Shown here piece after piece: positions 25,320 to 32,462 of a stretch of 32,462 bases of DNA (the first letter of the stretch is position 1; every line of letters begins with the position of its first letter). Under the pieces are notes generated by a model, which saw nothing but the letters and a program-made list of their open reading frames with translations, was not told the DNA's origin and made no database searches. Position numbers and translations under genes: made by a program. This DNA comes from an uncultured Opitutia bacterium (GTDB taxonomy: Bacteria; Verrucomicrobiota; Verrucomicrobiia; Opitutales; Opitutaceae), in assembly GCA_903919985.1 (NCBI GenBank), contig CAIXKG010000151.1, positions 1 through 32,462 on the forward strand, in the 5' to 3' direction.

Positions 25320-25564
25320 CGTTTGATGAATTGCAACAGCCAGACTACGACGAGCGATCCTAGGACCGCGAAAATCAGCTGGCCTAGGGATCCATGCGCG
25401 GAAATTCCCAACCGCCCGCTACAGAAGCCGCCAAGAAATGCGCCGCTGATGCCGATGATGATATTGCCTGCGAGACCGAAGCCCCGGCCCTTGGTGAACA
25501 CTCCGCTCAGCCAGCCGGCGAGCGTGCCAACCAGAACAAAGCTGACAAAGCCCGAGAGGGTCAT
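25316..25564 (-). CDS. GlsB/YeaQ/YmgE-family stress-type membrane protein
   Basis: An 82-residue protein with three membrane helices (about 3-22, 28-47 and 58-78). The Gly-rich pattern TLAGWLSGVFTKGRGFGLAG and GNIIIGISGAFLGG is the signature of the transglycosylase-associated protein family. Members are inner-membrane proteins often induced by stress, without a defined activity. It overlaps the GNAT gene by four bases and follows the exported hypothetical after 53 bases. Confidence 0.88.
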   Translation of the reverse strand: MTLSGFVSFVLVGTLAGWLSGVFTKGRGFGLAGNIIIGISGAFLGGFCSGRLGISAHGSLGQLIFAVLGSLVVVWLLQFIKR

Positions 25565-25617
25565 GAGCGATCAGCTAACATTCATTCTGCCTGCCGCCAC
25601 GTCGGAGCGTCGCGCGC

Positions 25618-26331
25618 TCACTTCGCCCGCATCAACGAGGGCGGGATCGCCGGAGCCGACGGGGGAGGGATTGGCGCGGGCTTGGGGAACGTGATTCGCG
25701 CCACCGCCTCAACCAGACGTTGCCGCAAAATTTCATCCTCCTCAGCCACGGTCTTTTTGTAGGTGGAGCGCTCAAGCACCCGTTCGGCCAACTCGACGCT
25801 AATGACAAAAATGTGACCGTTCTTCACAAAAAGCGCGTTGGCCCGCTTGGCGATCGGAGGCGCGGCGTTTTCGGCAATCAAGGGAAGCTTGTCCATGAAC
25901 ATCGAACCACCCGGGAGCAAAATGTACGTGATCAGTTCCCCGTCCATGACGCTTGGGACGAATTTCGCGCTCTCGATCGAGGCCCCCTCGAAGCTCTGCT
26001 TGAAATCGGAGAGCACGTAATTGCTGAAGAAATAAACCAGGTAATCCTTGAGGCCGCGCGTGGTCATTTCCCAGCGCTGCGTCGCGTCCTGCGGAAATGC
26101 AGCGATACTGATGTGGATATTAAAGTCGTCCTGAAAGGTGACGACGTTGGGCGTGTCGGTGATCGTGCCGCCCAATTCGGGGAGTACGGGAATCACGACC
26201 TTGAACGCACCGGTGGGCGAAGCATAGCTTCGGCCTTCGACACGGCCCAGAATCGGCTGCGCGCCTTGATCTTGTGCGTGCGCGAAGGAGGTCAGGGCAA
26301 CGATAGCAATAAGGGCGGCTGGGAATCGCAT
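25618..26331 (-). CDS. Exported hypothetical protein
   Basis: Starting at the ATG 26331-26329 the product has 237 residues with a clear signal peptide (MRFPAALIAIVALTSFAHAQ). A longer frame to 26817 lies inside rsmA and is rejected. The mature part begins with GRVEGRSYASPTGAFKVVIPVLPELGG and contains mixed alpha/beta sequence without Cys; the C terminus is Pro-rich (PKPAPIPPPSAPAIPPS). I do not recognise a named family. It begins 35 bases after rsmA on the same strand and may be co-transcribed. Periplasmic location is likely. Confidence 0.7.
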   Translation of the reverse strand: MRFPAALIAIVALTSFAHAQDQGAQPILGRVEGRSYASPTGAFKVVIPVLPELGGTITDTPNVVTFQDDFNIHISIAAFPQDATQRWEMTTRGLKDYLVYFFSNYVLSDFKQSFEGASIESAKFVPSVMDGELITYILLPGGSMFMDKLPLIAENAAPPIAKRANALFVKNGHIFVISVELAERVLERSTYKKTVAEEDEILRQRLVEAVARITFPKPAPIPPPSAPAIPPSLMRAK

Positions 26332-26366
26332 GGGTAGAGTTATCAGTAGTGTGAGCGGCCGGGCTT

Positions 26367-27224
26367 TCAAGCCGCAGTTGCGCTGGTTGGGGACAATTGT
26401 TGCCACAACTCGCTGGGAATATCTTCCGGCCGGCTTTGGCCTGAGAGGCCGGCTGAGCGCAGATGTTCCAGCCAGACTGCGCCACCATCGGACAAACGTC
26501 CCCGAAGGAGTGAGGCGATTTGCTTCCGTCGTTGCTGAAAGCACTCGCGGATGAGCGCCTTGTTCGCGCTTGAAAAAATAAATGGCCGGGGTCGGCGCAC
26601 CAAATTCAGGAGATAAGATTCGATGTCGGGGCGCGGGTAAAAACAAGCGGCCGGTACTTTGTGGCCGGGCGCCACGCCATAAGCCGATTGCAGGAAAACC
26701 GAAATGGCGCCGACCGCCTTGGTGCCGGGCACGGCCGTATAGCGCTGGGCCGCCTCCTGTTGGAGCATGAGTACGAGCGTCGCGGGCAACGGCCCGCCTA
26801 ACACGGCATCGAGCCACGGCGTGGCGATCGCGTAGGGCAGGTTGGCCACGACTTTAAAGTCGGCGCGAGGCGGACTCGATGGGTTGCCTGCGCCGAATCC
26901 GGCCAATGGATGTTCGACCGCGTCCCCGTGAAGCAAATGGAGCCGATCAGGAAACTGCAGCGCGAGCGTCGCCGCAAGATGCCCGAAAAGTGTCGGGTCT
27001 TTTTCGACCGCCCATACTTCCGCTCCTGCTTCAAGGAGCGCGGAGGTCAACGTACCGAGCCCGGGCCCGATCTCGATCACGGCGTCGCCGGGTGCGACGC
27101 TGGCGAGTTCGAGGGACTTGCGCACGATGTTGCCATCGACGAGGAAATTCTGCCCAAGAAAACGTTTCGGCGCGTGTCCGAGTTGCGCCAGGAGGTCGCG
27201 CGTGGCAGTGGGAGATAACGGCAT
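26367..27224 (-). CDS. rsmA: 16S rRNA A1518/A1519 dimethyltransferase RsmA (KsgA)
   Basis: The ATG at 27224 gives 285 residues and starts two bases after the upstream stop. RsmA dimethylates two adjacent adenines near the 3' end of 16S rRNA late in small-subunit assembly. Motifs: FLGQNFLVD (22-30), VIEIGPGLGTLTSALLEAG (SAM-binding motif I, about 49-67), AVEKDPTL and NLPY (128-131, the adenine-binding motif IV). CFYPRPDIESYLLNL and the final helical domain match the family. A frame extending to 27341 overlaps the upstream membrane protein and is not needed. Confidence 0.92.
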   Translation of the reverse strand: MPLSPTATRDLLAQLGHAPKRFLGQNFLVDGNIVRKSLELASVAPGDAVIEIGPGLGTLTSALLEAGAEVWAVEKDPTLFGHLAATLALQFPDRLHLLHGDAVEHPLAGFGAGNPSSPPRADFKVVANLPYAIATPWLDAVLGGPLPATLVLMLQQEAAQRYTAVPGTKAVGAISVFLQSAYGVAPGHKVPAACFYPRPDIESYLLNLVRRPRPFIFSSANKALIRECFQQRRKQIASLLRGRLSDGGAVWLEHLRSAGLSGQSRPEDIPSELWQQLSPTSATAA

Positions 27225-27226
27225 AA

Positions 27227-27577
27227 TCAGACGTTCGCGTCGTCCTCGAGATGGAACTTGTGCAGGTAACGGTGAATCAGCGGAGCGAGCATCACGCCGG
27301 CGGTGCTGATCAGTGCAAGTCCGCAATAAATCGCATAGCACCCGGCAAAAAATTTGACCTGGTCGTTGTGCAGCTGGGAAAGCGGTCCCATGCCGGAAAG
27401 GATCATCGAGGCATCAAGAAAGGCATCGATCCACGAGAGGCCCCCAAGGACGTGGTAGCCAACCATGCCGATGGTGAGAGAAACCAGGATCATGAGCGCG
27501 CCCACCACCATGCTGCGCGCGAGGCGGTGGAGAAACTTTTTGCGCGGCAGCAGCGCCCTCGGGCGATGGATGGTCAT
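27227..27577 (-). CDS. Small two-helix membrane protein with a pore-loop-like segment
   Basis: A 116-residue protein with a basic N terminus, one helix (about 20-45, SMVVGALMILVSLTIGMVG), a short re-entrant-looking stretch (SWIDAFLDASMILSGMGPL), a second helix (about 75-98) and a charged tail HRYLHKFHLEDD. The helix-pore-helix order recalls two-helix ion channels, but the filter position reads SGMGP, not TVGYG, so channel activity is speculative. I recall similar uncharacterised proteins in other phyla. It overlaps trpC by four bases and rsmA begins two bases later, so it is translationally embedded between them. Confidence 0.78.
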   Translation of the reverse strand: MTIHRPRALLPRKKFLHRLARSMVVGALMILVSLTIGMVGYHVLGGLSWIDAFLDASMILSGMGPLSQLHNDQVKFFAGCYAIYCGLALISTAGVMLAPLIHRYLHKFHLEDDANV

Positions 27578-28371
27578 GCGCGAAATCCGGCAATAAGGCC
27601 GGCCGGATCCGCCGCTTTCATGAGTGCTTCACCGACCAGCACGGCGTGAGCTCCAGCCGCACGAACGCGATGGGCGTCGGCCGCCGTAAAGATGCCGCTC
27701 TCGCTCACGGCGGTAACGCCGGCCGGAAACTGCGGAATGAGCCGTTCGCTCAGCGCTAGATCGGTTTTGAAGATCGCGAGATCGCGATTGTTGACGCCGA
27801 TAATTTTAGCCCCGTGCAACACCGCGCGCGCCAAGTCGGGTTCGTGGTGAATCTCGAAAAGGGCGTCGAGCCCCGCGGCCGCCGCCGAGGCGTGAAGCAA
27901 CGCGATCTCCTCATCCGAGAGCGCGCGGACAATAATCAGAATTGCGCTGGCGCCGGCCTGTCGGGCTTGCACGACCTGGATGGGATGGATGAAAAAATCC
28001 TTGCGCAGACATGGGACCGCAGGAGGTGAAGCCCGGAAAAAATCGGTCGCCGCCGAGAGATCGCCGAGCGTTCCGCCGAAAAATTTCTCGTCGGTCAAGA
28101 CCGAGAGTGCGCTCGCGCCGGCGGCTCGATACTTTGCCGCTTGATCGGTCGCGGAGACGCCGGTGGCGATGGCGCCCGCCGATGGCGAGCGTCGTTTGAT
28201 CTCGGCGATGACGCCCAACTGGCCGTCGGGCCGGCGGAGAGCAGCCGCGAACGATGGCACAGGCGGCAGGCTGGCGTGCACAGCGGCGAGTTCGGCCAAC
28301 GGCACCGGCCGCAGGAGAGGGGCGATCTCCTGACGCTTCCAGGCCATAATCTCAGTGAGCTTGTCGGACAT
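27574..28371 (-). CDS. trpC: Indole-3-glycerol phosphate synthase
   Basis: The ATG at 28371 gives 265 residues, the family length; a frame to 28410 adds an unneeded 13-residue lead. The enzyme closes the indole ring in tryptophan synthesis. Conserved TIM-barrel motifs are AEIKRRSPSAG (56-66, catalytic Glu and Lys), LRKDFFIHPIQV (K124 region), FEIHHE (173-178), GVNNRDL (192-198), SESGIF (223-228) and VLVGEALM. It heads the minus-strand run and is unlinked to other trp genes. No attenuator-like leader is seen in the 93-base divergent spacer, which instead holds an inverted repeat. Confidence 0.93.
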   Translation of the reverse strand: MSDKLTEIMAWKRQEIAPLLRPVPLAELAAVHASLPPVPSFAAALRRPDGQLGVIAEIKRRSPSAGAIATGVSATDQAAKYRAAGASALSVLTDEKFFGGTLGDLSAATDFFRASPPAVPCLRKDFFIHPIQVVQARQAGASAILIIVRALSDEEIALLHASAAAAGLDALFEIHHEPDLARAVLHGAKIIGVNNRDLAIFKTDLALSERLIPQFPAGVTAVSESGIFTAADAHRVRAAGAHAVLVGEALMKAADPAGLIAGFRA

Positions 28372-28382
28372 GAAGCTGCCTA

Positions 28383-28435
28383 CGGAACACACGGAAGAGC
28401 GGGAACACAAAGCGGAAAAATTTCCGTGTATTCGC
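28383..28435. repeat. Inverted CGGAACACACGGAA-type repeat in the trpC-mazG spacer
   Basis: 28383-28396 (CGGAACACACGGAA) and 28422-28435 (TTCCGTGTATTCGC) are inverted at 12 of 14 positions. Between them lie GGGAACACAAAGCGGAA and a central palindrome CGGAAAAATTTCCG (28413-28426). It covers most of the divergent spacer, so promoters of trpC or mazG must overlap it. Confidence 0.5.
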
Positions 28436-28464
28436 CGGATTCACCGGGCTAACTGCCGGGCACA

Positions 28465-29136
28465 ATGAACGCGATGGATGAATTGAAGGCGACGATCGCG
28501 CGGCTCCGGGGGCCGGGCGGGTGTCCGTGGGATCAAGAGCAGACGCACGCCACGCTCGTGCGATGTTTGATCGACGAGGTGAGTGAGCTGATCGACACCA
28601 TCGATCGTGGCGACATGGCCCACATGCGAGAGGAATTGGGCGACGTGCTCATTCAAGTCGTATTTCACGCCCAGCTCGCGGCCGAGGCCGGCCATTTTTC
28701 GTTGGAAGATGTCGCGCAGGAAGTGAACGAGAAACTCGTGCGCCGGCATCCGCATGTGTTCGGCAGTGGCAAACTCGACACGTCTGAGCAGGTGCTGGTG
28801 CAGTGGGAACAGATCAAGGCGCTGGAAAAAAAGCATGGCGCTGTGCCGTCCGGGATTTTCAAAGAGCTGCCACCGCGCTTGCCGGCGTTGATGTTTGCGG
28901 AGGCCGTGTGGAAACAGATCGAGAAGAAGGCGCTGCCGGCGGATCGCGCCGTGGATATTCCGCAAGTCCGGGCGTTGGAGGTGGACCTCACGAACGATCG
29001 ACTCGGGCAAATACTCTTCGAATTGACGGCGGCGGCCCGCGCCAAAGGCCTCGATCCCGAGGGTGCGTTGCGTTTACACGCGACGAAGGTGATGCGGGCG
29101 GTCGAAAGGCAGGCTGGGGAAGGAGTGAGGACGTGA
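28465..29136 (+). CDS. mazG: MazG nucleoside triphosphate pyrophosphohydrolase
   Basis: A 223-residue all-alpha NTP pyrophosphatase that hydrolyses (d)NTPs to monophosphates and removes aberrant nucleotides in the cytosol. Visible motifs are GGCPWDQEQTH (18-28), the first metal motif EVSE (E38, E41), EELGDVLIQVVFHA (E57, D60), and HPHVFG. The second MazG repeat is partial, as expected of this length class. ATG at 28465 or 28474 could be the start. The stop overlaps the start of the recombinase gene (GTGA), indicating coupling. Confidence 0.92.
   Translation: MNAMDELKATIARLRGPGGCPWDQEQTHATLVRCLIDEVSELIDTIDRGDMAHMREELGDVLIQVVFHAQLAAEAGHFSLEDVAQEVNEKLVRRHPHVFGSGKLDTSEQVLVQWEQIKALEKKHGAVPSGIFKELPPRLPALMFAEAVWKQIEKKALPADRAVDIPQVRALEVDLTNDRLGQILFELTAAARAKGLDPEGALRLHATKVMRAVERQAGEGVRT
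29120..29125 (+). promoter_or_regulatory. Ribosome binding site AAGGAG deciding the recombinase GTG start
   Basis: AAGGAG lies seven bases before the GTG at 29133 and within the last codons of mazG. It is one of the few strong Shine-Dalgarno sequences in the window and supports the short form of the downstream protein. Confidence 0.65.
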
Positions 29137-30086
29137 AAGCTAAGCCGCGGCGCCCGAAGCTCGCGGCGCTACCAGCGGGTGTGACCGCGGAGTGGTGGAC
29201 GCCCTTTGCCGACTATCTCGCTTTGGAGCGGCGGTGCTCGGTCTACACGGTGCGAAATTACCGGCAGGCGTTTGAGGATTTTTATCGCTGGGCTCAGGCG
29301 GCCGGCGTGTGGGCGCGCGGGGTGGATGCCTTGCAGGTGCGCGAGGTACGGGACTTCGTGATCGAGGCGCGGCGACGGTTCGACCGACGCACGTTGCACA
29401 ATCACGTGTCCGGCCTGCGGGCGTGGGCGAAATTTTGGCAACAGCGCGGACGGCTGAAACGAAATCCTTTCGCGGGTGTGCCGCTACCGAAGTTGGAAAA
29501 ACGCCTGCCGGTTTTTTTAACCGAGGAGCAGATGAAACGATTGCTGCTCGGACCGCAGCGATTGATCGAAAACGAAACCGCGCTGCCGGAGGTTGCATGG
29601 CGGGACCGGCTCGCCATGGAGCTGCTGTACGGCGGCGGACTACGCGTGAGCGAACTCGTGGCCCTCAACTATGGTGCCGTGGATTTCGATAGCGGGGTGG
29701 CGCGCGTCGTGGGTAAGGGGCGGAAGGAGCGGATTTGTCCGCTCGGCCGCGTCGCGCTCACGGTGTTGAAAAAAGTGCGGGACGAGTTCGCGCCGCGCGC
29801 GGGTCTGAGCGATCCCGTACTCATGAATCCCGACGGCAGTCGAATGACGGTGCGCGTCGTGCAACTCATGCTGAAGCGTTACCTGGCGCTCGCGGAACTG
29901 CCCCATGCGCTCACGCCGCACAAGCTGCGACACTCCTACGCGACGCACTTGCTGAATGCCGGCGCCGATTTGCGTCTGGTGCAGGAATTGCTCGGCCACG
30001 CGCTGCTCACGACGACGCAAGTTTACACCCACGTGAGCATCGCCCGACTGCAGGAAATTTATGCGAAGGCGCACCCGCGCGCCTGA
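29133..30086 (+). CDS. xerC: Tyrosine recombinase XerC/XerD
   Basis: Starting at the GTG 29133 (overlap with mazG, AAGGAG site) the protein has 317 residues, normal for Xer. The N-terminal SAM-like core-binding domain (about 20-105, YLALERRCSVYTVRNYRQAF) precedes the catalytic domain. All catalytic residues are present: R171 (GGGLRVSEL), K195 (VGKGRKER), H263 and R266 (HKLRHSYATHLL), H289 (LGHALL) and Y298 (TQVYTHVS). The function is resolution of chromosome dimers at a dif site. Whether this is the XerC or XerD partner cannot be settled here. It is linked to mazG, not to a prophage or integron, and no attachment site was seen. Confidence 0.9.
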   Translation: MKAKPRRPKLAALPAGVTAEWWTPFADYLALERRCSVYTVRNYRQAFEDFYRWAQAAGVWARGVDALQVREVRDFVIEARRRFDRRTLHNHVSGLRAWAKFWQQRGRLKRNPFAGVPLPKLEKRLPVFLTEEQMKRLLLGPQRLIENETALPEVAWRDRLAMELLYGGGLRVSELVALNYGAVDFDSGVARVVGKGRKERICPLGRVALTVLKKVRDEFAPRAGLSDPVLMNPDGSRMTVRVVQLMLKRYLALAELPHALTPHKLRHSYATHLLNAGADLRLVQELLGHALLTTTQVYTHVSIARLQEIYAKAHPRA

Positions 30087-30119
30087 GTCGCGCGGATCTT
30101 CAAGGCGGCGCCGCACCGA

Positions 30120-30148
30120 AAGCGTCAATCTTGTCCGTCTTGACGCTT
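30120..30148 (+). terminator. 9-bp perfect hairpin after the recombinase gene
   Basis: AAGCGTCAA (30120-30128) and TTGACGCTT (30140-30148) are perfect reverse complements with an 11-base loop, 33 bases after the stop. There is no T-run, so it could be a terminator, a processing site or an operator for the next gene (start at 30180). Confidence 0.4.
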
Positions 30149-30179
30149 GCTCACGGTTACAGCTCTTCATCCAGGCTCC

Positions 30180-30899
30180 ATGAGTTCGTTGTCCTCGTTT
30201 ACTCTGCCTCCTGGTTACGCGCGGATCAAAGTGGTACACAGTTTCAATGAGCTGGCTGCGACGCCTTTCGCCGACGGCGTTAATGCGCTCTGCTGGAAAC
30301 GCACGCTCGACGGTGATTTCAACGCCGTGGTCAGCGAGCTGGGACCCATCGAAGAAATCGACTCGCTGGATGCCGATCGATTGCGCGGTTTGCGTCTGAC
30401 TGTGGCCGGCCGCACTGCCGTCGACTTCATGCTCGCGGACCGTGACCGGTTGGGTGCGCTCGGTCTTTCACCGGTGCTCGATTGCATCCGCAATTACCCG
30501 CGCGACGAAGACCCGACGCCCGTGCCGACCGATGTCTATTCGTTCCACGCGGACAGCGCCACGGGTCCAGCCGACACGTGGCTATGTAGCTATGCCGGTG
30601 CGGCGTCCGAAGGTCTCCGCAACGACGAGGCCGTGCGGCACATCGACCTCGCGGCGACGCGGGCAGAACTTCTGGCCCGTTTCGGTGGTCCGGACGACGC
30701 TAGCTTTCGCGAATATCTGAAGGAGTATGCTTACGACCTTCACTATGCGCCCATGGCGCACGCGCGGCCTTTTTCGTTTGGCCTCGGCAATCTCTGGCGC
30801 ATTGCCGTGTATTATCCGGGGAGTCCGGTTCCGCCCTGCATTCACCGCGCACCTGAAACCCAGCCCGACGCACCACCGCGTTTGCTGTTGATCAGTTAA
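30180..30899 (+). CDS. Conserved hypothetical with possible HxD...H iron-site pattern
   Basis: The ATG at 30180 gives 239 residues. No signal peptide or membrane segment. The C-terminal half carries TDVYSFHAD (H123, D125), DLHYAPMAHARPFSFG, GNLWRIAVYYPGSPVPPC and IHRAPE (H222), ending PPRLLLIS (R234). The H-x-D, distal H and later R order resembles the metal and co-substrate site of Fe(II)/2-oxoglutarate oxygenases, but no close named family is recognised. I recall similar uncharacterised proteins in other soil bacteria. It follows the recombinase gene by 93 bases and is probably monocistronic. Confidence 0.72.
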   Translation: MSSLSSFTLPPGYARIKVVHSFNELAATPFADGVNALCWKRTLDGDFNAVVSELGPIEEIDSLDADRLRGLRLTVAGRTAVDFMLADRDRLGALGLSPVLDCIRNYPRDEDPTPVPTDVYSFHADSATGPADTWLCSYAGAASEGLRNDEAVRHIDLAATRAELLARFGGPDDASFREYLKEYAYDLHYAPMAHARPFSFGLGNLWRIAVYYPGSPVPPCIHRAPETQPDAPPRLLLIS

Positions 30900-31104
30900 A
30901 AAATATCTCTCCGGGAAGAAGCCCGCAAAAAATCGGCGACGCTTTCCAAACTTCAATCGTCGTTCTTTACGAGATTCGTGGTCCGTCTTTTTGCTTCACG
31001 CGCTTCCCATCACGTCCAACGCCACCCCGACCTAAATTCCCGGCTGATCGTGCAGGGGTTCTCTCCAACCGCCGGGGAAGACGATCCGCGCGGTGATGGG
31101 CGTC

Positions 31105-31173
31105 CGCCCCAACGGGGCGATTGCACTACGCTGCAATCGCCCGAAGGACTGGAATTTCCTGATCTAGGAAATT
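31105..31173. terminator. Cluster of three hairpins between convergent genes
   Basis: Stem 1: CGCCCC (31105-31110) with GGGGCG (31114-31119). Stem 2: GGGCGATTGCA (31115-31125) with TGCAATCGCCC (31132-31142), loop CTACGC, perfect over 11 bp. Stems 1 and 2 share bases and cannot form together. Stem 3: AATTTCCT (31153-31160) with AGGAAATT (31166-31173). The GH28 gene ends 18 bases to the right, so a bidirectional terminator is the simplest reading. The rest of the 291-base gap (30900-31104) shows nothing else. Confidence 0.5.
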
Positions 31174-31190
31174 ATCGCGATCGCGCGCCC

Positions 31191-32462
31191 TCAGAGTTTT
31201 TCACTCGCGATCTTTTCCGGGCGTTTCGTTTCGGGGAGACCGGAACTATTGTGGATCGAAAAGCCGCTCACATTTTTCAAAACGAAGGCAGTAGCGCTCG
31301 CCTCGTGCGGGAGTTTCACGGCGTCGAACGCCACGTCGGCGACGTCATCAAGTTGCACGGTGGGACGGAGATCTCCCTTGGCCGCGCGGAACTCAACGTG
31401 ACTGACATCGAGATTTTTCACGTGACGGGCGAACATGCCCCACGACGGCATGGTGCCGTGGCTTGCGGGTTCGGGATATTGCTGCTGCGCGGCCTCGTCG
31501 TCGGGCACTTCGCGTTGAGCTTGTTCCGCCGTTCCGCCACCGACGTAGTCGATGAAGATGTTGCTCAATGAAACGTCTTCGATGGCGTGGCCGGGGAGAC
31601 CGAGGATGAGCACGCCGCTTTGCGCCGCGACATTGTGCGCAACGACATGGTCGATCTTGATCCGGCGGGCAGCACCGACGGCAATCGGAGCCGGTCCGCG
31701 CAGGCGCCGCCCGAGGCGAATATAAATCGGAGCGTTGGCGATGTCGCGCATCGTGATATTCGAAACCGTGATGTCCTCGAGCAGGCCGCCGTCGACTTCC
31801 TCGAATGCGAGGCCGCGGCAGTGTTCAAAGACGCAGTTGGAAATCGTGATGTTGCGAAAGCCGCCATTGGCCTCGGTGCCGCACTTGATGCGACCGGTGC
31901 CACCGTCCTTCATGACTTTTCGCTGGCGTGTGCCGTCGAGCAGCGTGCCTTCGTCATAGCCGCTCACCTGGCAATTCGTGATGGTGATATTTTCGGCCGG
32001 TCGCGGATAACCGAGGGCGAACGAGGCCTTCGGACAAATCGCGTCGTCGTACGGGGAGTTAACGGTGCAGTTCGAAACGCGCACGTTCTGGCAGCAGTCG
32101 AAGTCGATGCCGTCGCGGTTGGTATCAATCTTCAGGTTGTCGCAGGTCCAGTTGTCGACGCCGGTGGCGAGAATGCCGAAGTGCCCGCCGTGGTAGATCG
32201 TGAAATCACGAAAGATCACATTGCGGCAATTCTTCAGCGCGATGGCTTTGTTGCCGACGCCGGCGGGCAATGTGTCACCCCCGGGCGTGCCGAAAGGACC
32301 CCGCGTCTGCGCGGCAATCGCGGCGACTGCACTCGCGGGGAGAGGAAAGGCGACGCGTTGGTTGCCGCCGGGCGCGCCGATTTCTTTCAGGGCGGCTCGT
32401 TCTTCGGGGAGGTAATCCCGACGGCCGCCGCCCTTGCTCAAACCGCGGCCGAATATTGTCCC
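31191..32462 (-). CDS. GH28 family pectinase (polygalacturonase-like), 5' end outside the window
   Basis: The frame runs off the right edge, so the N terminus (and any signal peptide) is missing; 423 residues are visible. The right-handed beta-helix pattern is obvious from repeated NVxxxNCxV-type strands. GH28 landmarks are GNKAIALKNCRNVIFRDFTI, LKIDTNRDGIDFDC (first catalytic Asp region), NSPYDDAICPK (DD motif) and GTGRIKCGTEANGG (RIK motif). The family hydrolyses galacturonic acid or rhamnogalacturonan links of pectin; which one is not decidable. It matches the PL11 lyase 10 kb away in substrate class. It converges on the hypothetical gene at 30180 across a hairpin cluster. Confidence 0.88.
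   Translation of the reverse strand, partial: GTIFGRGLSKGGGRRDYLPEERAALKEIGAPGGNQRVAFPLPASAVAAIAAQTRGPFGTPGGDTLPAGVGNKAIALKNCRNVIFRDFTIYHGGHFGILATGVDNWTCDNLKIDTNRDGIDFDCCQNVRVSNCTVNSPYDDAICPKASFALGYPRPAENITITNCQVSGYDEGTLLDGTRQRKVMKDGGTGRIKCGTEANGGFRNITISNCVFEHCRGLAFEEVDGGLLEDITVSNITMRDIANAPIYIRLGRRLRGPAPIAVGAARRIKIDHVVAHNVAAQSGVLILGLPGHAIEDVSLSNIFIDYVGGGTAEQAQREVPDDEAAQQQYPEPASHGTMPSWGMFARHVKNLDVSHVEFRAAKGDLRPTVQLDDVADVAFDAVKLPHEASATAFVLKNVSGFSIHNSSGLPETKRPEKIASEKL

Noticed and set aside
26332-26817. N-terminal extension of the exported hypothetical up to 26817
   Set aside because: It overlaps rsmA and would bury a good signal peptide.
28372-28464. Trp attenuator before trpC
   Set aside because: No short leader frame with Trp codons; the region is a palindromic repeat instead.
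29133-30180. Integrase with attachment site or integron beside the Xer gene
   Set aside because: No att or dif-like site, no tRNA and no cargo genes; the gene is coupled to mazG and looks like core Xer.

Overview
The window is GC-rich, gene-dense bacterial chromosome with no rRNA, tRNA, CRISPR array, prophage or insertion sequence that I can recognise. The gene set suggests Verrucomicrobiota, most likely an Opitutaceae-type organism. The pointers are a BatA-like/collagen-like surface cluster, PVC-type conserved hypotheticals, scattered trp genes, pectin-degrading enzymes (PL11 and GH28), sodium:solute symport, and several families of short palindromic intergenic repeats. This placement is inferred from remembered protein families, not from a search. 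Most genes lack an obvious Shine-Dalgarno sequence, and many are linked by 4-base ATGA or GTGA overlaps.

Layout, left to right. (1) 2-5470, plus strand: the 3' end of a large coiled-coil, Gln/Gly-rich protein, a membrane protein with a degenerate VWA-like segment and a glutamine-amidotransferase-like domain, and an exported caspase-like protein that lacks the expected catalytic Cys. (2) 5606-9909: two convergent nucleobase permeases from different NCS2 subfamilies, a metal-dependent amidohydrolase and a RidA-type protein; a possible nucleobase uptake and catabolism neighbourhood. (3) 10039-12654: hrpB RNA helicase, carrying an in-frame palindromic insert. (4) 17292-12844, minus strand: a phosphoesterase, a YhaM-like OB-HD nuclease, then a tightly overlapped trio (FMN-binding protein, ApbE flavin transferase, small RnfD-like membrane protein) that looks like a minimal flavin-based transmembrane electron-transfer cassette. 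(5) 17345-19349, plus strand: a PVC-type hypothetical and an RlmI-like rRNA methyltransferase. (6) 21483-19465, minus: an exported rhamnogalacturonan lyase (PL11). (7) 21690-24685, plus: trpF and a large sodium:solute symporter. (8) 28371-24807, minus: a six-gene run of trpC, a two-helix membrane protein, rsmA, an exported hypothetical, a GlsB/YeaQ-like protein and a GNAT acetyltransferase. (9) 28465-30899, plus: mazG, a XerC/D recombinase and a conserved hypothetical. (10) 32462-31191, minus: a GH28 pectinase running off the window end.

The PL11 lyase, the GH28 enzyme and perhaps the symporter fit a pectin/rhamnogalacturonan-using lifestyle. The most unusual items are the stand-alone flavinylation cassette whose ApbE has no visible export signal, the pseudo-caspase next to the BatA-like protein, the repeat lodged inside hrpB, and at least four distinct small palindromic repeat families in the gaps between genes.
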